Origin: Bacteroidales bacterium
Lineage (GTDB): Bacteria; Bacteroidota; Bacteroidia; Bacteroidales; UBA932
Direction of reading: 5' to 3'
Assembly: GCA_017446775.1 (NCBI GenBank)
Contig: JAFSQE010000022.1
Location: 124,001-188,000, forward strand
DNA: 64,000 nucleotides
Shown: piece by piece, positions 17,914 through 29,002 of the stretch
Numbering within the stretch: position 1 is the stretch's first letter
Layout of the letters: each line of letters begins with the position of its first letter
Position numbers and translations under genes: made by a program
The notes under the pieces: generated by a model
Database searches by the model: none
Told to the model about the DNA's origin: nothing
What the model saw: only the letters and a program-made list of their open reading frames with translations

Positions 17914-19275
17914 ATGAGCAAAATTTCAAGACGCGATTTCTTTGGCTGTACCGCCGCTTTGGGCGGGACGGCGCTGCTGGCTTCTGTCCCGGTTCTATCT
18001 TCTTGCAGCGGCAAGAAGCCCCAGAACCTTCCGCTCCGTGCTCCCGGTGAATACTATCTTCCCGTTTTGGACGACAAGGCCGCAGACGGCCGCGAACTCA
18101 AGGCCGGTCTTATCGGCTGCGGCGGACGTGGTACGGGCGCTGCCGCAAACATGCTGCAGGCAGCCGCCGGTGTAAAATTCACCGCCTTTGGCGATGTGTT
18201 TGAAGACCGGATAGACGAGGCTATCGCCAACCTTACAGAATGGGGTTACGATGTGTCGGGCGTCCAGAAATTTGTGGGTTTTGACGCATACAAGAAGGTT
18301 ATCGACAGCGGCGTGGATGTAGTCATCCTCACCACACCCCCGGCATTCCGCCCTTATCAGTTCCAGTATGCCGTAGCCAATGGCGTACACGCATTCCTTG
18401 AGAAACCGGTGGCCGTGGATGCAAAGGGCTGCCGCACCGTGATTGCCGCAGCCAAGCAGGCACAGGCCAAAAAGCTGGCAGTTGTCACCGGTACCCAGCG
18501 TCATCACCAGCGCTCTTATGTGGAGGCGTTCAAACGCATCCAGGAGGGCATGATAGGTGAAATCACCGGCGGTAATGTGTATTGGAACCAGGGCATGCTC
18601 TGGTACCGTGAGCGCGAGAAGGGCTGGAGCGATATGGAGTGGGCTATCCGCGACTGGGTCAACTGGAAATTCCTCTCCGGCGACCATATCGTAGAGCAGC
18701 ACGTACATAATATCGATGTATTTATGTGGATGACCGGTGCACATCCCGTAAAAGCTACCGGCTTCGGCAGCCGTCAGAGGCGTGTGACCGGCGACCAGTA
18801 CGACAACTTCAGCATCGATTTTGAATTTGACAACGGTGTGCACCTGCACTCCATGAGCCGCCAGATAGACGGTTGCTCCAACAATGTGAGCGAGTATGTC
18901 CGCGGAACCCTGGGTTACTGGAATTCAATCGACGGGGCTATCCGCAATAACAAGGGCGATATCATCTGGCAGTTCGACGGCACAGCTGAGCGTGCAGAGC
19001 ATGCGCAGACCGACCCGTACGTTCTGGAACACGTGGACCTTATCAACCATATCCGCCGCGGCGAGATGCTGGACCAGGCAACTGATACGGCACTCTCTAC
19101 CCTGGCCGGCGTAATGGGGCGCGAGGCTGCATACACCGGCAAAACCATTGTATGGGACGAGATTATGGCTTCTGACATGGACTACCTCCCCGCAGACATG
19201 GATGCACTTTCACTTTGCAGCCTGGATGCAGTAAAGCACCCCGAAATAGCCGTTCCCGGCGAAGCACGCAAATAA
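17914..19275 (+). CDS. Tat-exported Gfo/Idh/MocA family oxidoreductase
   Basis: A 453-residue protein. The N-terminus contains a twin-arginine motif (SRRDFF) followed by a hydrophobic stretch ending LSSCSG, a possible lipobox, so a folded, cofactor-loaded protein is probably exported and perhaps lipid-anchored. The Rossmann motif reads KAGLIGCGGRGTGAAANML and the dinucleotide-domain signature is HAFLEKPVAVD. The C-terminal domain contains GDHIVEQHVHNIDVFMW, with histidines expected near the active site. Family members oxidise or reduce sugars with bound NAD(P); some act as NAD-dependent glycosidases (GH109-like). It lies 9 nt before a TIM-barrel isomerase gene and after the cytochrome fusion, which suggests periplasmic sugar redox chemistry. 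The exact substrate cannot be read from sequence. Confidence 0.88.
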   Translation: MSKISRRDFFGCTAALGGTALLASVPVLSSCSGKKPQNLPLRAPGEYYLPVLDDKAADGRELKAGLIGCGGRGTGAAANMLQAAAGVKFTAFGDVFEDRIDEAIANLTEWGYDVSGVQKFVGFDAYKKVIDSGVDVVILTTPPAFRPYQFQYAVANGVHAFLEKPVAVDAKGCRTVIAAAKQAQAKKLAVVTGTQRHHQRSYVEAFKRIQEGMIGEITGGNVYWNQGMLWYREREKGWSDMEWAIRDWVNWKFLSGDHIVEQHVHNIDVFMWMTGAHPVKATGFGSRQRRVTGDQYDNFSIDFEFDNGVHLHSMSRQIDGCSNNVSEYVRGTLGYWNSIDGAIRNNKGDIIWQFDGTAERAEHAQTDPYVLEHVDLINHIRRGEMLDQATDTALSTLAGVMGREAAYTGKTIVWDEIMASDMDYLPADMDALSLCSLDAVKHPEIAVPGEARK

Positions 19276-19284
19276 CCCGTCGCT

Positions 19285-20187
19285 ATGAACAGGAAAGATT
19301 TCTTCAAAACATCCCTGGCAGCAGCCGCTGCGGTGACTCTTGGCCCCTCTGTACTGACCGCCTGCGCTGGCAGGAAGGCAGCCGATACCGGCGCCAGATG
19401 CAATGTATCTTTGCAGGGCGGCAAAGCTCTGGGCGAAACTTATACAGAGAAACTGGATTACTGCGAATCCCTTGGCGTTACCGGTTTTGAGCCGGGCGGT
19501 TGGGAGCTGGTAAATCAATACGACGATCTGGCAAAGGCCCTGGAAGGCCGCAGCGTTAAGGTTTCTGCAATCTGCGCAGGATTCGAAGGCTTTATCCTGG
19601 CCGATGAGCCGGTGCAGAAAGCTGCGTTTGATACCTCCATGCGCCGCATCGTAGAGGCAGCCGGAGCTATCGGCTCCACGGGCGTGATAATGGTGCCCGC
19701 GTTCAGCCGTCAGACTCCCTGCAAGCCCAACAACCAGGAGACCTACGACTATCTGTGCGAACAGCTTCACGAACTCGGTGAATTCGCAGTTAAGTGCGGC
19801 ACAACCGTAATTCTGGAACCGCTTAACCGCGCCGAGTGCTTCTATCTCCGTCTGGTGAGCGCCGCTGCAGCCATTTGCCGCGATGCTGGCAGCGAAGGCG
19901 TTAAGTGCATGGGCGATTTCTGGCACATGAAAGAGGAGACCAGCGACTACGCTGCCCTGATGTCTGCCGGCAAGAAGTATCTGCAGCACATCCATATAGC
20001 CAGCCGCAAGAACCGTTGTACCCCTGGCGAAGATGGCGAGGCCGACAATTACGTGGATGGATTCCGCGCCCTCAAAGAGATTGGCTACGACAAGTATATC
20101 AGCCTTGAGTGCGGCAGCATCGGCGACCCCGCAGTGGTAATCCCAGCTGCCGTAGAACTGATTAAAACCCAGTGGAGCCAGGCCTAA
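19285..20187 (+). CDS. Exported sugar isomerase/epimerase-like TIM barrel
   Basis: A 300-residue protein. The N-terminus MNRKDFFKTSLAAAAAV is a Tat-like signal with RK instead of RR, ending in LTAC, a possible lipobox. The mature part is a xylose-isomerase-like (AP endonuclease family 2) barrel. Metal-binding positions of the family are suggested by ILEPLNR, MGDFWHM, HIHIASR and YISLECGS. Members isomerise or epimerise sugars, and some act on keto-sugars or as lyases on 3-keto-glycosides. It is the third gene of the cytochrome-oxidoreductase trio and overlaps the convergent TonB receptor gene by 4 nt. Confidence 0.85.
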   Translation: MNRKDFFKTSLAAAAAVTLGPSVLTACAGRKAADTGARCNVSLQGGKALGETYTEKLDYCESLGVTGFEPGGWELVNQYDDLAKALEGRSVKVSAICAGFEGFILADEPVQKAAFDTSMRRIVEAAGAIGSTGVIMVPAFSRQTPCKPNNQETYDYLCEQLHELGEFAVKCGTTVILEPLNRAECFYLRLVSAAAAICRDAGSEGVKCMGDFWHMKEETSDYAALMSAGKKYLQHIHIASRKNRCTPGEDGEADNYVDGFRALKEIGYDKYISLECGSIGDPAVVIPAAVELIKTQWSQA

Positions 20188-22202
20188 CGGAACAACGGGC
20201 CGCCCGACAGATTCAAAGAGATGCCGGCGGTGAACCAGAATCCCGGCTGGGGTATCTCTCCAAAGTCATAATATGTCCGGTTCAGCAGATTGTTGAACCG
20301 GACATATATGCCTTTATAGTCCAGCTTTGCATCCAGCAGATGGTAGGGCTTTATCAGCTCAGAGCTGGTAGCCCGGTCCACGGAGGTGAAAGATACGTTG
20401 GCCGTCAGCCCCTTCCAGATATCAAAGTTTGCCTGGACGGATGACTTTCCACGTACATATTCCAGAGAGTACATGCTGCGGTAATTATCCGGCAGTGTCT
20501 TGACCGGCTCGTTGATAAGCTGTACATCCAGTGAAATATCGCGGATAAAGAACCCTGGACGGTTGATCAGCGTCGGGATACTGAGTTGCCCCATGGCCCT
20601 TTTGCCCGACATGCCTATCGTGCCGTGGTTCACGCTTGTCCAGGGAGCGTCTTCTCCGGCAGAGGTGTCCTTGATCCAGTCAATCAGGTCGTAGCCCCTG
20701 CTGCCAAATGCTGAAATCAGGAACCTGTAACCGCGGGCAGAGAATTTCAGGCCGATTTCCACCGCGTTCATCTTTTCTGACTTGAGGTTGGGGTCCGCCA
20801 GGTGTCCGCCCACAGAATAATAGAGGTCGGTGAAGGTCGGCATCCGGTAAGAGGAGTTCCATGAGGCGAATACGCGACCCCCTTCGCCCAGACGGATGCT
20901 GGCATCGGCGCCGGGGAAGAATTTGAGGCCTTCGTTGTTGCCGGTGTTGTACACGGCGGTAACCCCGGCCGATGCGCTGAACCAGCTGATGTTTACGTTG
21001 TGCTCCAGAAACAGGTTGTATGCGGTGCGGGCAAGGCCCCGGACATACACCCCTTTGGGGTCTGTAAGCGGTTCGCCCAGATTGGTGCTTCGGATGGCCT
21101 CGTGACGCGCCTCGGCGCCAAACGCCGTGCGCCCCAGCCGGGAATCCACATAACAGTTGAGGTTTAGCCCCAGCACATCGGTCTTGTGATAGTTGTAGGG
21201 GTATTTATCCGGTTCGTCGCGGAACAGTTGGAACTCATCCTCGCCATGATTCCAGTAGAGGGCAGGGGTAAAGTGCAGCAGGCCGCGCCCGTCGCTCTTG
21301 ACTGCCATGAATACCTTGGCGGTGCTTTCGTACTGATTGTCGTACTTTGTGCTGTAAAAAGTGCCGGCGCCAAACCACTTGCCGCTTATTCCGGCATGCC
21401 ATGTCAGGTTTCGCCGTGTCCATTCATGAGCGCCGCTGTAGAACAATTTGGCGGCCTTGAAATCGGTGTTGGGCGTACCGTCGGCACAGGTGCTGAAACC
21501 TTTGCTCTGAGATACCCCGAAAGAGAGATTGTGGTAGTTGTGGCAGTCTGCAAACGAGAGGGAACTGCCAAGGTTGTAATACCCGAAAGAACCTCCTTCG
21601 AGATTGATGGTGGAGGAGAGGGTCGTGTGGTTGGCCTCCCTTATCCAGATGCGGCCGGAAAGGTCGGCATCGCCCGTGGTACCGGTAACCGGAGCGTTCA
21701 CATGGGCTTTGGTGACGATATTTATGGCGCCCATCATCGCCGATGTGCCATATACGCGCGCCGCAGGCCCCTCCAGAATCTCGATATGGTCTATGTCGCT
21801 CAGAATCACCGGTAAGTCAAAGGAATTGTGCCCCGTCTGCGGGTCGGTGATATTGATGCCGTTAAGCAGCACCGCAACCTGGTTGTATGTGCCGCCGCGG
21901 ATGCTGACGTCGGTCTGCATCCCGAATGCCCCGCGCTGCCGCACATCCACCCCGGCAGAATACTTTAAAAGGTCGTTCACAGTCTGGACCGGCGCCGCCG
22001 CAATCGCCGCACTGTCCAGCAGCGTAACTGTCCGTGCACTCGCGTGCAACGCCACAGGCACCCTGGAAGCCGTCACCGCTACAGAGTCGATGGAATACAG
22101 CAGCCCGTCCTGCTCCACACCCTCCGGCACTGCCTGGGCTGCAGCAGTCAGACTGCATATCGATACAAATAATATGAACAGCCACGCTTTTCTCATAATC
22201 AT
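20184..22202 (-). CDS. TonB-dependent outer-membrane receptor (BtuB/CirA-like)
   Basis: A 672-residue protein with signal peptide MIMRKAWLFILFVSICSLTAAAQA. The plug domain includes VQTVNDLLKYSAGVDVRQRG, QTDVSIRGGTYNQVAVLLNGI and IEILEGPAARVYGTSAMMGAINIVTK, and the barrel ends in a terminal strand (FTAGISLNLSGGPLF). It lacks the N-terminal carboxypeptidase-like extension of SusC proteins and is short, resembling vitamin B12 or metal-chelate receptors. No cobalamin riboswitch could be found in the 127-nt leader between it and guaA, so the ligand is uncertain. Two in-frame starts (22202, 22196) are possible. Confidence 0.85.
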   Translation of the reverse strand: MIMRKAWLFILFVSICSLTAAAQAVPEGVEQDGLLYSIDSVAVTASRVPVALHASARTVTLLDSAAIAAAPVQTVNDLLKYSAGVDVRQRGAFGMQTDVSIRGGTYNQVAVLLNGINITDPQTGHNSFDLPVILSDIDHIEILEGPAARVYGTSAMMGAINIVTKAHVNAPVTGTTGDADLSGRIWIREANHTTLSSTINLEGGSFGYYNLGSSLSFADCHNYHNLSFGVSQSKGFSTCADGTPNTDFKAAKLFYSGAHEWTRRNLTWHAGISGKWFGAGTFYSTKYDNQYESTAKVFMAVKSDGRGLLHFTPALYWNHGEDEFQLFRDEPDKYPYNYHKTDVLGLNLNCYVDSRLGRTAFGAEARHEAIRSTNLGEPLTDPKGVYVRGLARTAYNLFLEHNVNISWFSASAGVTAVYNTGNNEGLKFFPGADASIRLGEGGRVFASWNSSYRMPTFTDLYYSVGGHLADPNLKSEKMNAVEIGLKFSARGYRFLISAFGSRGYDLIDWIKDTSAGEDAPWTSVNHGTIGMSGKRAMGQLSIPTLINRPGFFIRDISLDVQLINEPVKTLPDNYRSMYSLEYVRGKSSVQANFDIWKGLTANVSFTSVDRATSSELIKPYHLLDAKLDYKGIYVRFNNLLNRTYYDFGEIPQPGFWFTAGISLNLSGGPLFR

Positions 22203-22329
22203 CCGTAACTATGGAAGCGGCCAGCTTAGATTGTCAGGTTAAGTGTAACGCTCTCGCCGTTCAAGGGAGAGAAAAAGGGGAACGTGTTTACGTGTCATCT
22301 CGTTGGATGTTAGAATATGAATTTGCCTG

Positions 22330-23904
22330 TTACTCCCACTCGATCGTTGCCGGGGGTTTGGAGGAGATATCGTAGCAGACGCGGTTCACGCCGCGCACCT
22401 TGTTGATGATATCGTTGGAAACCTTGGCCATGAAGTCGTAGGGGAGGGGGAACCAGTCGGCGGTCATGCCGTCGGTGGATACCACTGCGCGCAGGGCAAC
22501 GGTGTATTCGTAGGTGCGTTCGTCGCCCATCACCCCGACGCTCTTTACCGGCAGCAGTATCGCGCCCGCCTGCCAGATGGCGTCGTAGAGGTTGGTGGCG
22601 CGCCGCAGCGGTTCGCTGGCCGATGGCAGGTCGCACTTGTATGCGCGCAGGCTGCGGATATAGATATCATCGGCACCGCGCAGTATCTCCAGCTTCTCTG
22701 CTGTGATGTCGCCAAGGATGCGGATGCCCAGCGACGGGCCGGGGAATGGGTGGCGCCCAACAAGTTCGTCTTTTATGCCTAAAGCACGGCCTACGCGGCG
22801 CACTTCGTCCTTGAAAAGGCTGCGCAGCGGCTCCACTATCTTGAGGTTCATCTTCTCCGGCAGACCGCCCACGTTGTGGTGTGACTTGATTTTGGCAGAG
22901 GGGCCGTTCACGGAGCACGACTCTATCACATCTGGATAGATGGTGCCCTGCGCCAGCCACCGTGCGCCAGTTATCTTTTGCGCCTCGGCATCGAACACCT
23001 CTATGAAGGCGGCGCCGATAGCCTTGCGCTTCTTCTCGGGGTCGGTGATACCCGCCAGCGCATTCAGGAACCTTTCGCCGGCATCCACGCCAACCACGTT
23101 CAGACCCATATCCTTGTATGACTCCAGCACGTCGCTGAATTCGTTCTTGCGGAGCAGGCCGTTGTCCACGAATATGCAGGTCAGCTGGCTGCCGATGGCC
23201 TTGTTCAGAAGCACCGCCGCCACTGTGGAATCCACGCCGCCGGACAGACCCAGAATCACCCGGTCGCTGCCAATCTTCTCACGCAGTGCCGCAACAGTGG
23301 TATCTATGAAACTTTCCGGAGTCCAGTCGCCGCCGCAGCCGCAGATGCCTTTCACAAAGTTCTCCAGAATCCTGGGGCCCTCTTTGCTGTGGAACACCTC
23401 GGGGTGGAATTGTACTGCGTAGGTATCTTCGCCGCAGATATGATAGGCCGCGTTCACCACATCTTCCGTAGAGCCAATCACCTCGGCACCTTCCGGCAGG
23501 CGGGTGATGGTGTCGCCGTGGGACATCCAGACCTGGGATTCGGGGCTCACGCCGGCAAACAGGGGCGAAGCGGTATCCACCACGCGGAGCATCGCCCGGC
23601 CGTATTCGCGGCTGCCGGAGTTCTCTACGCCGCCGCCGTAGTTGTATGCCAGATATTGCGCGCCGTAGCAGATGCCCAGCAGCGGCAGTCGCCCCTTGAT
23701 GCCGCTCAAATCGAGCCGGGGCGCATTCTCGTCGCGCACCGATGCCGGACTGCCGGATAGGATGACTCCTTTCACGTCGGGCCCAATCTCGGGCATCTTG
23801 TTAAAGGGGTGGATTTCGCAATATACGTTGAGTTCCCGGACCCTGCGGCCAATCAGTTGCGTAACCTGCGAGCCGAAGTCCAGAATGAGAATTTTTTCCG
23901 TCAT
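22330..23904 (-). CDS. guaA: GMP synthase (glutamine-hydrolysing)
   Basis: A 524-residue two-domain enzyme starting [21 protein letters not shown]. The class I glutamine amidotransferase domain shows the nucleophile in [15 protein letters not shown] and the His-Glu pair in [10 protein letters not shown]. The ATP pyrophosphatase P-loop is [17 protein letters not shown], and the C-terminal dimerisation domain ends KPPATIEWE. It converts XMP to GMP. The start at 23904 is chosen because the family begins here; the frame is open for a further 234 nt upstream, overlapping typA. It is divergent from typA, each with a clear -7 box. Confidence 0.97.
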   Translation of the reverse strand: MTEKILILDFGSQVTQLIGRRVRELNVYCEIHPFNKMPEIGPDVKGVILSGSPASVRDENAPRLDLSGIKGRLPLLGICYGAQYLAYNYGGGVENSGSREYGRAMLRVVDTASPLFAGVSPESQVWMSHGDTITRLPEGAEVIGSTEDVVNAAYHICGEDTYAVQFHPEVFHSKEGPRILENFVKGICGCGGDWTPESFIDTTVAALREKIGSDRVILGLSGGVDSTVAAVLLNKAIGSQLTCIFVDNGLLRKNEFSDVLESYKDMGLNVVGVDAGERFLNALAGITDPEKKRKAIGAAFIEVFDAEAQKITGARWLAQGTIYPDVIESCSVNGPSAKIKSHHNVGGLPEKMNLKIVEPLRSLFKDEVRRVGRALGIKDELVGRHPFPGPSLGIRILGDITAEKLEILRGADDIYIRSLRAYKCDLPSASEPLRRATNLYDAIWQAGAILLPVKSVGVMGDERTYEYTVALRAVVSTDGMTADWFPLPYDFMAKVSNDIINKVRGVNRVCYDISSKPPATIEWE

Positions 23905-23926
23905 AAACCAAAGGATTATAGGCCAA

Positions 23927-23934
23927 CAAAAATA
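23927..23934 (-). promoter_or_regulatory. Predicted -7 box of guaA
   Basis: TATTTTTG on the minus strand, 22 nt before the guaA ATG. Confidence 0.5.
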
Positions 23935-23947
23935 TGAAAAAATGTTG

Positions 23948-23955
23948 TATTTTTG
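23948..23955 (+). promoter_or_regulatory. Predicted -7 box of typA
   Basis: TATTTTTG, 19 nt before the typA ATG, forming a back-to-back pair with the guaA box. Confidence 0.5.
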
Positions 23956-23974
23956 CGCCCTATTTAAAACGACC

Positions 23975-25774
<1,800 letters not shown>

Positions 25775-25797
25775 GTTGCAAACCAAAAATAATTTGC

Positions 25798-25805
25798 TAT
25801 ATTTG
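25798..25805 (+). promoter_or_regulatory. Predicted -7 box of the DUF177-rpmF operon
   Basis: TATATTTG, 26 nt before the ATG at 25832, with GTTG (25775-25778) 19 nt upstream as a weak -33 element. Confidence 0.5.
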
Positions 25806-25831
25806 CACCCCAATTTGCTTAAGGTAAAGCG

Positions 25832-26353
25832 ATGAGCGAGATAATCATTCCACTTCACGGCCTTACTCGTGGCGGACAGGAGTTTGACTTCGTGCTTGAC
25901 GACAGTTTCCTGGATGAATTTTCTCACGATGTGGTTCAGGGGCTGGATTGCAAGGCGCACATCGCAGCAGAGCAGAAGGGTAGTTGGATTGAAATACACT
26001 GCACGGTAACGGGACAGGCCCTGGTGCTGTGCGACCGCTGTCTGGAAGATCTCCGGCTGCCGGTCGTAATAGACCAGATGCTTACCGTCCGCTTTGACAC
26101 AGAACCGGAAGAAGTTGTCAATGAAGATGACAATGTCATCACCCTTCTTGAAGGCACTTCCGAGTTCGATTTGGGGCAGACGCTGTACGATTTGACATGT
26201 GTCTCGCTGCCGATGCAGAAAGTCCACCAGCAGGGAGGCTGTAACCCCGAGGCGCTTGCCCGTCTGAGTGACGAAGCCCAGATGGAGAGCCAGCCGGCGA
26301 TGAACACCCCCTTCAGCGGGCTGAAAGATTTGTTGAAACAAAAGAAAAATTAA
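25832..26353 (+). CDS. DUF177 (YceD-type) protein
   Basis: A 173-residue acidic cytoplasmic protein. It has the DUF177 layout: an N-terminal beta-rich part, a CDRCLEDLRLPV cysteine motif in the middle, an acidic linker (EEVVNEDDNVITL), and a final region ending in KDLLKQKKN. It sits 12 nt before rpmF, the conserved genomic position of this family, which has been linked to 23S rRNA processing or L32 incorporation. The exact role here is inferred from context. Confidence 0.88.
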   Translation: MSEIIIPLHGLTRGGQEFDFVLDDSFLDEFSHDVVQGLDCKAHIAAEQKGSWIEIHCTVTGQALVLCDRCLEDLRLPVVIDQMLTVRFDTEPEEVVNEDDNVITLLEGTSEFDLGQTLYDLTCVSLPMQKVHQQGGCNPEALARLSDEAQMESQPAMNTPFSGLKDLLKQKKN

Positions 26354-26365
26354 AAATAGAAGACA

Positions 26366-26548
26366 ATGGCACATCCTAAACGAAAAGTCTCCAAACAGCG
26401 CAGAGACAAAAGAAGAACTCACGATGTAGCTCCCATGCCGACCCTGGCAACTTGCAGCAACTGCGGTGCTACCGTAATGTACCACCATGTTTGCCCCGAG
26501 TGCGGCTACTATCGCGGACGTCAGATTATAGCGAAGAACGCACAGTAA
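26366..26548 (+). CDS. rpmF: 50S ribosomal protein L32
   Basis: A 60-residue basic protein starting MAHPKRKVSKQRRDKRRTH. It has a complete zinc ribbon (CSNCG and CPECG), so it is the zinc-binding form of L32. It follows the DUF177 gene in an operon and precedes a tRNA gene by 15 nt, so the tRNA may be co-transcribed. Confidence 0.97.
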   Translation: MAHPKRKVSKQRRDKRRTHDVAPMPTLATCSNCGATVMYHHVCPECGYYRGRQIIAKNAQ

Positions 26549-26563
26549 TCAGGCCCCCACAAC

Positions 26564-26635
26564 GGCCTCTTAGTTCAACGGATAGAACGGAGGTTTCCTA
26601 AACCTTAAATACAGGTTCGATTCCTGTAGGGGCTA
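26564..26635 (+). tRNA. tRNA-Arg (anticodon CCT)
   Basis: A complete cloverleaf without encoded CCA. The acceptor stem GGCCTCT pairs with AGGGGCT (two G-T wobbles), the D stem is GTTC/GAAC, and the anticodon stem GAGGT/ACCTT encloses the loop TTCCTAA with anticodon CCT. The T arm is ACAGG-TTCGATT-CCTGT and the discriminator base is A. It reads AGG codons. There is no sign of an integrated element next to it. Confidence 0.93.
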
Positions 26636-26639
26636 CAAA

Positions 26640-26671
26640 ACATGCACCTTGCATCGCGGGGTGCATGTTTT
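26640..26671 (+). terminator. Terminator after tRNA-Arg
   Basis: A 9-bp perfect stem (ACATGCACC at 26640-26648, GGTGCATGT at 26660-26668) followed by a short T run, five nt after the tRNA. It should end the DUF177-rpmF-tRNA transcript. Confidence 0.75.
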
Positions 26672-26751
26672 GCTTATATGCTGACAATTTGGCAGAAAAT
26701 TGGCGGCTGGCAAATATGTTGATTGTTGTTCAGGCAAAGGAGAAAAATGAT

Positions 26752-28860
26752 ATGAACAACAACGCTCAAGAATTGGAAAAATACGCCGTGAACCTCAATG
26801 AGAGGGCACGTGCGTCTAAACTGGATCCTGTGATCGGCCGTGACGACGAAATCCGCAGGGTGCTGCAGATTCTTAGCCGAAGGACCAAGAATAACCCTAT
26901 CCTGGTGGGCGAACCCGGCGTGGGTAAGACCGCCATCAGCGAGGGCATCGCGCAGCGAATCATCAACGGTGATGTCCCCGAAAACCTTAAGACAAAGACT
27001 ATCTACTCGCTGGATATGGGGGCACTTATTGCTGGTGCCAAATATCAGGGCGAATTTGAAGAACGCCTCAAGGGCGTGGTCAAGACCGTGTGCGAAAGCA
27101 ACGGCGAAATCATCCTTTTCATAGATGAAATCCACACTCTGGTGGGCGCAGGGCGTACCAGCGGCGCTATGGATGCCGCAAATATCCTCAAACCCGCCCT
27201 GGCCCGCGGAGAGCTGAGGGCGATCGGTTCCACGACCCTGGATGAATATCAGAAGTATTTCGAGACCGATAAGGCGCTGGAGCGCCGTTTCCAGATGGTG
27301 ATGATAGACGAACCTTCGCCCGCCGAGTCGATTTCGATACTGCGTGGTTTGAAAGAAAAGTACGAGAATCACCACAAGGTGCGTATAGAAGACGATGCGA
27401 TTATAGCCGCCGTGCAACTGTCTCACCGTTATATCACCAACCGTTTTCTGCCGGACAAGGCCATCGACCTGGTGGACGAGGCGGCCAGCAAGCTACGTCT
27501 GGAGATGAATTCCGTGCCGGAGCCCATAGACGATTTGAATCACCGTATCAAGCAGCTGGAAATTGAAAAGGCTGCCATAAAACGGGAGGGCGAGTCGGCC
27601 AAGCTGGATAAGCTGGAGAAGGATCTGGAGCAGACCAAGGCAGAGCAAGAACGACTGATGGAGAAGTGGAACAGCGAGAAGAATGTCCTTGGCGATTTGA
27701 GCAACCGTCGTCAGGAGCTGGAGAATCTGCGCCACGAGGCCGAAACAGCAGAGCGCAACGGCGACTACGGACGTGTGGCGGAGATCCGCTACGGCCGCAT
27801 GCAGCGTGTGCAGGAGGATATAGACCGGCTCACCAAAGAAAAAGAGGGCTGGGAGAATCCCATTATGAACGAGGCGGTGAGCGAAGATGACATCGCTGAG
27901 GTTGTGGCCCGCTGGACCGGCATCCCTGTGAGCCGTATGATGCAGAGCGAGAAAGAGAAGCTGCTGCATATAGAAGAGGAACTGCACAAGAGGGTAGTGG
28001 GTCAGGACGAGGCCATCAGCGCCGTGGCCAACGCCGTACGACGCAGCCGTGCCGGCCTGCAGAACGAGAAGCGCCCTATCGGATCGTTCCTGTTTATGGG
28101 TACCACCGGTGTGGGCAAGACCGAGCTGGCCAAAGCCCTGGCGGAGTATCTGTTCGACGACGAGAACATGATGACCCGTATCGATATGAGCGAATATCAG
28201 GAGCGGCATACCGTGTCGCGTCTGGTAGGTGCGCCTCCGGGGTACGTCGGTTATGAAGAGGGTGGCCAGCTTACCGAGGCGGTGCGCCGCAAGCCCTATT
28301 CCGTGGTGCTGCTGGATGAGATAGAGAAGGCGCATCCCGACGTGTTCAATGTGCTGCTGCAGGTGCTTGACGACGGCCGCCTGACCGATAACAAGGGACG
28401 CACCGTCGACTTTAAGAACACCATACTGATTATGACCTCCAATGTGGGCAGCGATATTATCCAGGACAGCATCGCGCAGGGCGTAGATTTCAATGACTGC
28501 CGCGACAAGGTGATGGAGCTTCTCAAACACAGCGTGCGGCCGGAGTTCCTGAACCGTATCGACGAGATAATCATGTTCCACCCGCTCAGCCGGGAGGATG
28601 TGCGCGAAATCCTGAAGATACAGATGGCGGAGTTGCAGGGCAAGCTGGCGGCGATGGATATCACGCTCGATTTTACCGAAGGTTTCGTGGAATACTTGTC
28701 GGACAAGGGCTACAATCCCGTTTACGGCGCGCGGCCCATCAAACGTGTGCTCCAGCGCGACCTCATCGACGAGCTGGCCAAACAGCTGCTCGAGGGTAAA
28801 CTCTCCAAAGAGCACCCCATCACGGCGGATATCTCTGAAGGGGTAATCACCCTGAAGTAG
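26752..28860 (+). CDS. clpB: ClpB-type disaggregase lacking the N-terminal domain
   Basis: A 702-residue AAA+ protein starting [20 protein letters not shown], which is where the linker after the N-domain would begin in a normal (about 860-residue) ClpB. AAA1 has Walker A GEPGVGKT and Walker [10 protein letters not shown] full coiled-coil middle domain (about residues 260-380) is the ClpB hallmark. AAA2 has GTTGVGKT and [14 protein letters not shown]. The C-terminus is complete. The roughly 145-residue Clp_N substrate-binding domain is absent: upstream there is only a terminator, not a broken N-domain. An AGGAG lies 9 nt before the ATG, supporting this start. It should still cooperate with DnaK in disaggregation, as truncated ClpB isoforms do. 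A diverged copy of its last 36 codons lies at 30706. Confidence 0.93.
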   Translation: MNNNAQELEKYAVNLNERARASKLDPVIGRDDEIRRVLQILSRRTKNNPILVGEPGVGKTAISEGIAQRIINGDVPENLKTKTIYSLDMGALIAGAKYQGEFEERLKGVVKTVCESNGEIILFIDEIHTLVGAGRTSGAMDAANILKPALARGELRAIGSTTLDEYQKYFETDKALERRFQMVMIDEPSPAESISILRGLKEKYENHHKVRIEDDAIIAAVQLSHRYITNRFLPDKAIDLVDEAASKLRLEMNSVPEPIDDLNHRIKQLEIEKAAIKREGESAKLDKLEKDLEQTKAEQERLMEKWNSEKNVLGDLSNRRQELENLRHEAETAERNGDYGRVAEIRYGRMQRVQEDIDRLTKEKEGWENPIMNEAVSEDDIAEVVARWTGIPVSRMMQSEKEKLLHIEEELHKRVVGQDEAISAVANAVRRSRAGLQNEKRPIGSFLFMGTTGVGKTELAKALAEYLFDDENMMTRIDMSEYQERHTVSRLVGAPPGYVGYEEGGQLTEAVRRKPYSVVLLDEIEKAHPDVFNVLLQVLDDGRLTDNKGRTVDFKNTILIMTSNVGSDIIQDSIAQGVDFNDCRDKVMELLKHSVRPEFLNRIDEIIMFHPLSREDVREILKIQMAELQGKLAAMDITLDFTEGFVEYLSDKGYNPVYGARPIKRVLQRDLIDELAKQLLEGKLSKEHPITADISEGVITLK

Positions 28861-28870
28861 AAGATTAAGT

Positions 28871-28960
28871 GCTCCCAATGGCAGTAAAAATCCGCCATTG
28901 GGAGCAAAAATGGCCCAAAACGCGCCCAATGGAAGGATTATTCTGCCATTGGGCGCGTTT
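28871..28960. repeat. Double-hairpin intergenic repeat, copy 2
   Basis: Hairpin one pairs GCTCCCAATGGC (28871-28882) perfectly with GCCATTGGGAGC (28893-28904). Hairpin two pairs AAAACGCGCCCAATGG (28917-28932) with CCATTGGGCGCGTTT (28946-28960). The layout and stem sequences match 5113-5207. It follows the clpB stop by 10 nt and may act as its terminator. Confidence 0.78.
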
Positions 28961-28976
28961 GTTTTATAACAATTGC

Positions 28977-28984
28977 TATATTCG
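28977..28984 (+). promoter_or_regulatory. Possible -7 box of the PagL-like gene
   Basis: TATATTCG, seven of eight positions fitting TAnnTTTG, 18 nt before the ATG at 29003. A TTTG at 28958-28961 is too close for a standard -33 element. Confidence 0.35.
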
Positions 28985-29002
28985 CGGCCCAAATAACTGC
29001 TG

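Noticed and set aside
17914-19275. Calling the Tat-signal oxidoreductase a GH109 N-acetylgalactosaminidase
   Set aside because: The fold and export signal fit, but the residues around the active site do not let me separate GH109 from other exported Gfo/Idh/MocA enzymes.
22203-22329. Possible cobalamin riboswitch before the BtuB-like receptor
   Set aside because: The leader is only 127 nt and I see neither a B12-box-like motif nor the expected long multi-helix layout, so it is left unannotated.
26564-26671. tRNA-Arg as an integration site
   Set aside because: No integrase, direct repeat of the tRNA 3' end or mobile genes follow; the next gene is clpB.
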